This document shows positions 12,951 to 14,169 of a DNA stretch of 14,169 nucleotides, in pieces. How positions within the stretch are numbered: position 1 is the stretch's first letter; each line of letters opens with the position of its first letter. The position numbers were made by a program, and so were the translations under genes. Origin of the DNA: Clostridia bacterium (lineage in GTDB: Bacteria; Bacillota_A; Clostridia; Christensenellales; UBA1242); NCBI GenBank assembly GCA_017454425.1, contig JAFTCZ010000011.1:1-14169 (forward strand), read 5' to 3'. The notes beneath the pieces were generated by a model. The model saw only the letters and a list, made by a program, of their open reading frames with translations. It was not told where the DNA came from and did no database searches.

Positions 12951-14169
12951 TTATTTGCGGTGTCTAAACAAGCCTTTCTTTTGTTGCAATACTGGTGCAT
13001 CATCATCACAAGATTGCTCGGCTGTGTCCATTTGGGCCTCCAACTGGGCAACTTGCTCTCTTGCATCGTCAAAGGTTTTTTGAAGTTTGTGCATGCGGTG
13101 TCGCCATGCAAAATACATAAGTCCCATCGAAATAACAGCACCAATGCCCGAAATACCTGTTATTTGTGGCAAATCTAGGCTTCCTACTGTTTGTTCGATT
13201 GGGGTTGTGTCACCATGATTAATCCATGCATCTACCACATCACGCACGCTTGTGCGAATTGCAACCTCTTTGACATCATCTGGGATAGGGTTTGTTTGGT
13301 CTCTTATGTATGCACCCGAATCAATAATGCTGTTAGCAAGTCCTTCTTTGCTGTCTTGTGGAACTTGTGACAAAACATCTGTGCTAGGGTTTGTGACATC
13401 AACGCTGCCGTCAGGAAGATTATATTTGTCTTCGATGGCGTTTTGAAGCATGTCTTGGCGATTGTCAGTAATTGTTTGTCTTGCGTCCAAAAGTTGGTCG
13501 GCAGGGCCAAAGGAATAAATCATGTCATTAACATCAACCTGCACATCATCTCTTAAAGCCTCAATGCTGGTGTAATTGCCATATGTAGATACCCATTCAC
13601 CTGCATTATATGCAGGGGCACCTGTTAATTCATGATTAGTGCACGCATAACCCTCTTTATAAATAGAATCTGTAAGTGATTGTGCATTAAAACCTTTTGA
13701 AAAGGCTGATGATCGATATTGATTCATAACATCTAGCACTGCATCACATTTTTCTTGCAGGGTCATGTTTGGAATATCATAAGTTTGGTCAATCATTGTT
13801 GAATTATTGTAACTTTCTAATATGTTATCAATGTTGCTTTCGTTTATATTATCTCCTGACCAACTTTTAATCATAATGCGGTCGTCCATAAGTTGTTGAG
13901 TGCGTTTTGGGTCATTAAAATGATAAATCAACTTTGCATAATCAGCATTGCTTGCATCATAAGGCATTGACCATTTAGATTGAAAAGCGGTTTTTAGATA
14001 TTCGGTTGTCGAATCTCGAAGAGATTGCGACACATCTTGGCCCGAAACATATTCGGCAAGTTCGGTTTTGTTTGTAAGTCCGCCAAAAGATAGCCCATTT
14101 TGTGACATAGATGCCACATCATATAAGTCATTTGTTGCGTTTTGGGCAAGTGTTGGGTCGGTTTGCCTA
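12951..14169 (-). CDS. Unrecognised protein with C-terminal membrane anchor (5' end outside window)
   Basis: The frame stays open to the right edge (405 codons visible), reading RQTDPTLAQNATNDLYDVASM at its start, so the true start lies beyond the window. A GTG at 14117 is possible but no ribosome site is seen there. I recognise no family. The visible N-terminal 335 or so residues are soluble, polar, Asp/Asn/Ser-rich and mostly helical. One membrane segment follows (GISGIGAVISMGLMYFAW, about 50-70 residues from the end), then a basic flank (RHRMHKLQK), a heptad-like helix (FDDAREQVAQLEAQMDTAEQ) and a basic end (KKGLFRHRK). By the positive-inside rule the large domain should lie outside and the 50-residue tail in the cytoplasm. 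A signal peptide would be expected in the missing part. Function is unknown. Confidence 0.75.
   Translation of the reverse strand, partial: RQTDPTLAQNATNDLYDVASMSQNGLSFGGLTNKTELAEYVSGQDVSQSLRDSTTEYLKTAFQSKWSMPYDASNADYAKLIYHFNDPKRTQQLMDDRIMIKSWSGDNINESNIDNILESYNNSTMIDQTYDIPNMTLQEKCDAVLDVMNQYRSSAFSKGFNAQSLTDSIYKEGYACTNHELTGAPAYNAGEWVSTYGNYTSIEALRDDVQVDVNDMIYSFGPADQLLDARQTITDNRQDMLQNAIEDKYNLPDGSVDVTNPSTDVLSQVPQDSKEGLANSIIDSGAYIRDQTNPIPDDVKEVAIRTSVRDVVDAWINHGDTTPIEQTVGSLDLPQITGISGIGAVISMGLMYFAWRHRMHKLQKTFDDAREQVAQLEAQMDTAEQSCDDDAPVLQQKKGLFRHRK

Overview
The window reads as chromosome from a low-GC, Gram-positive endospore former (Bacillota, most likely Clostridia). The evidence is an intact spoIIE beside tilS (also neighbours in Bacillus), AT-rich intergenic DNA, sigma-A-type TTGACA/TATAAT promoters, strong AGGAGG-type ribosome sites, and TTG/GTG starts. 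The genus cannot be named. No tRNA, rRNA, CRISPR array, transposase, integrase or phage gene was seen.

Layout, left to right. Positions 1-2566 (minus strand) hold the 5' end of tilS and the complete sporulation phosphatase gene spoIIE. Positions 2744-4785 (plus) hold a probable operon: a short-chain dehydrogenase, a WalJ/YycJ-type metallo-beta-lactamase-fold protein, and an unrecognised small membrane protein with an Asn/Thr/Gln-rich tail. A bidirectional terminator separates this from 4853-7720 (minus), a 955-residue surface protein made of two GLUG-type beta-helix domains with its own strong promoter. Next (minus) is a MazF/EndoA toxin gene with a small upstream gene in the antitoxin position. 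Upstream of that is a tightly overlapped operon, tyrS-yigZ-recX-acpS (11314 to 8539). Enolase is divergent from tyrS (11464-12765, plus). The right edge (12951-14169, minus) is a 5'-truncated gene for an unrecognised protein with a C-terminal membrane anchor.

How the genes relate. Most are housekeeping genes: tRNA-Ile lysidine modification, tyrosyl-tRNA charging, acyl-carrier-protein activation, glycolysis and RecA control. The order acpS - antitoxin - mazF matches Bacillus, where acpS, ydcC, alr, ydcD and ydcE follow one another, but ydcC and alr are absent here. The accessory part is the surface protein, the small membrane protein and the right-edge membrane protein.

The strongest unexplained signal is a 10-mer, GTGCATAGTA. 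It occurs nine times exactly, with three further 8-base cores, only in two clusters: 262-1134 (3' half of spoIIE and its downstream spacer) and 8545-9196 (acpS and recX). Within genes it is read in four different codon phases/orientations, so the conservation looks to be at the DNA level. Two sets form inverted pairs at gene ends. This resembles the arrangement of DNA uptake sequences in Haemophilus and Neisseria, but the clustering is unlike them.
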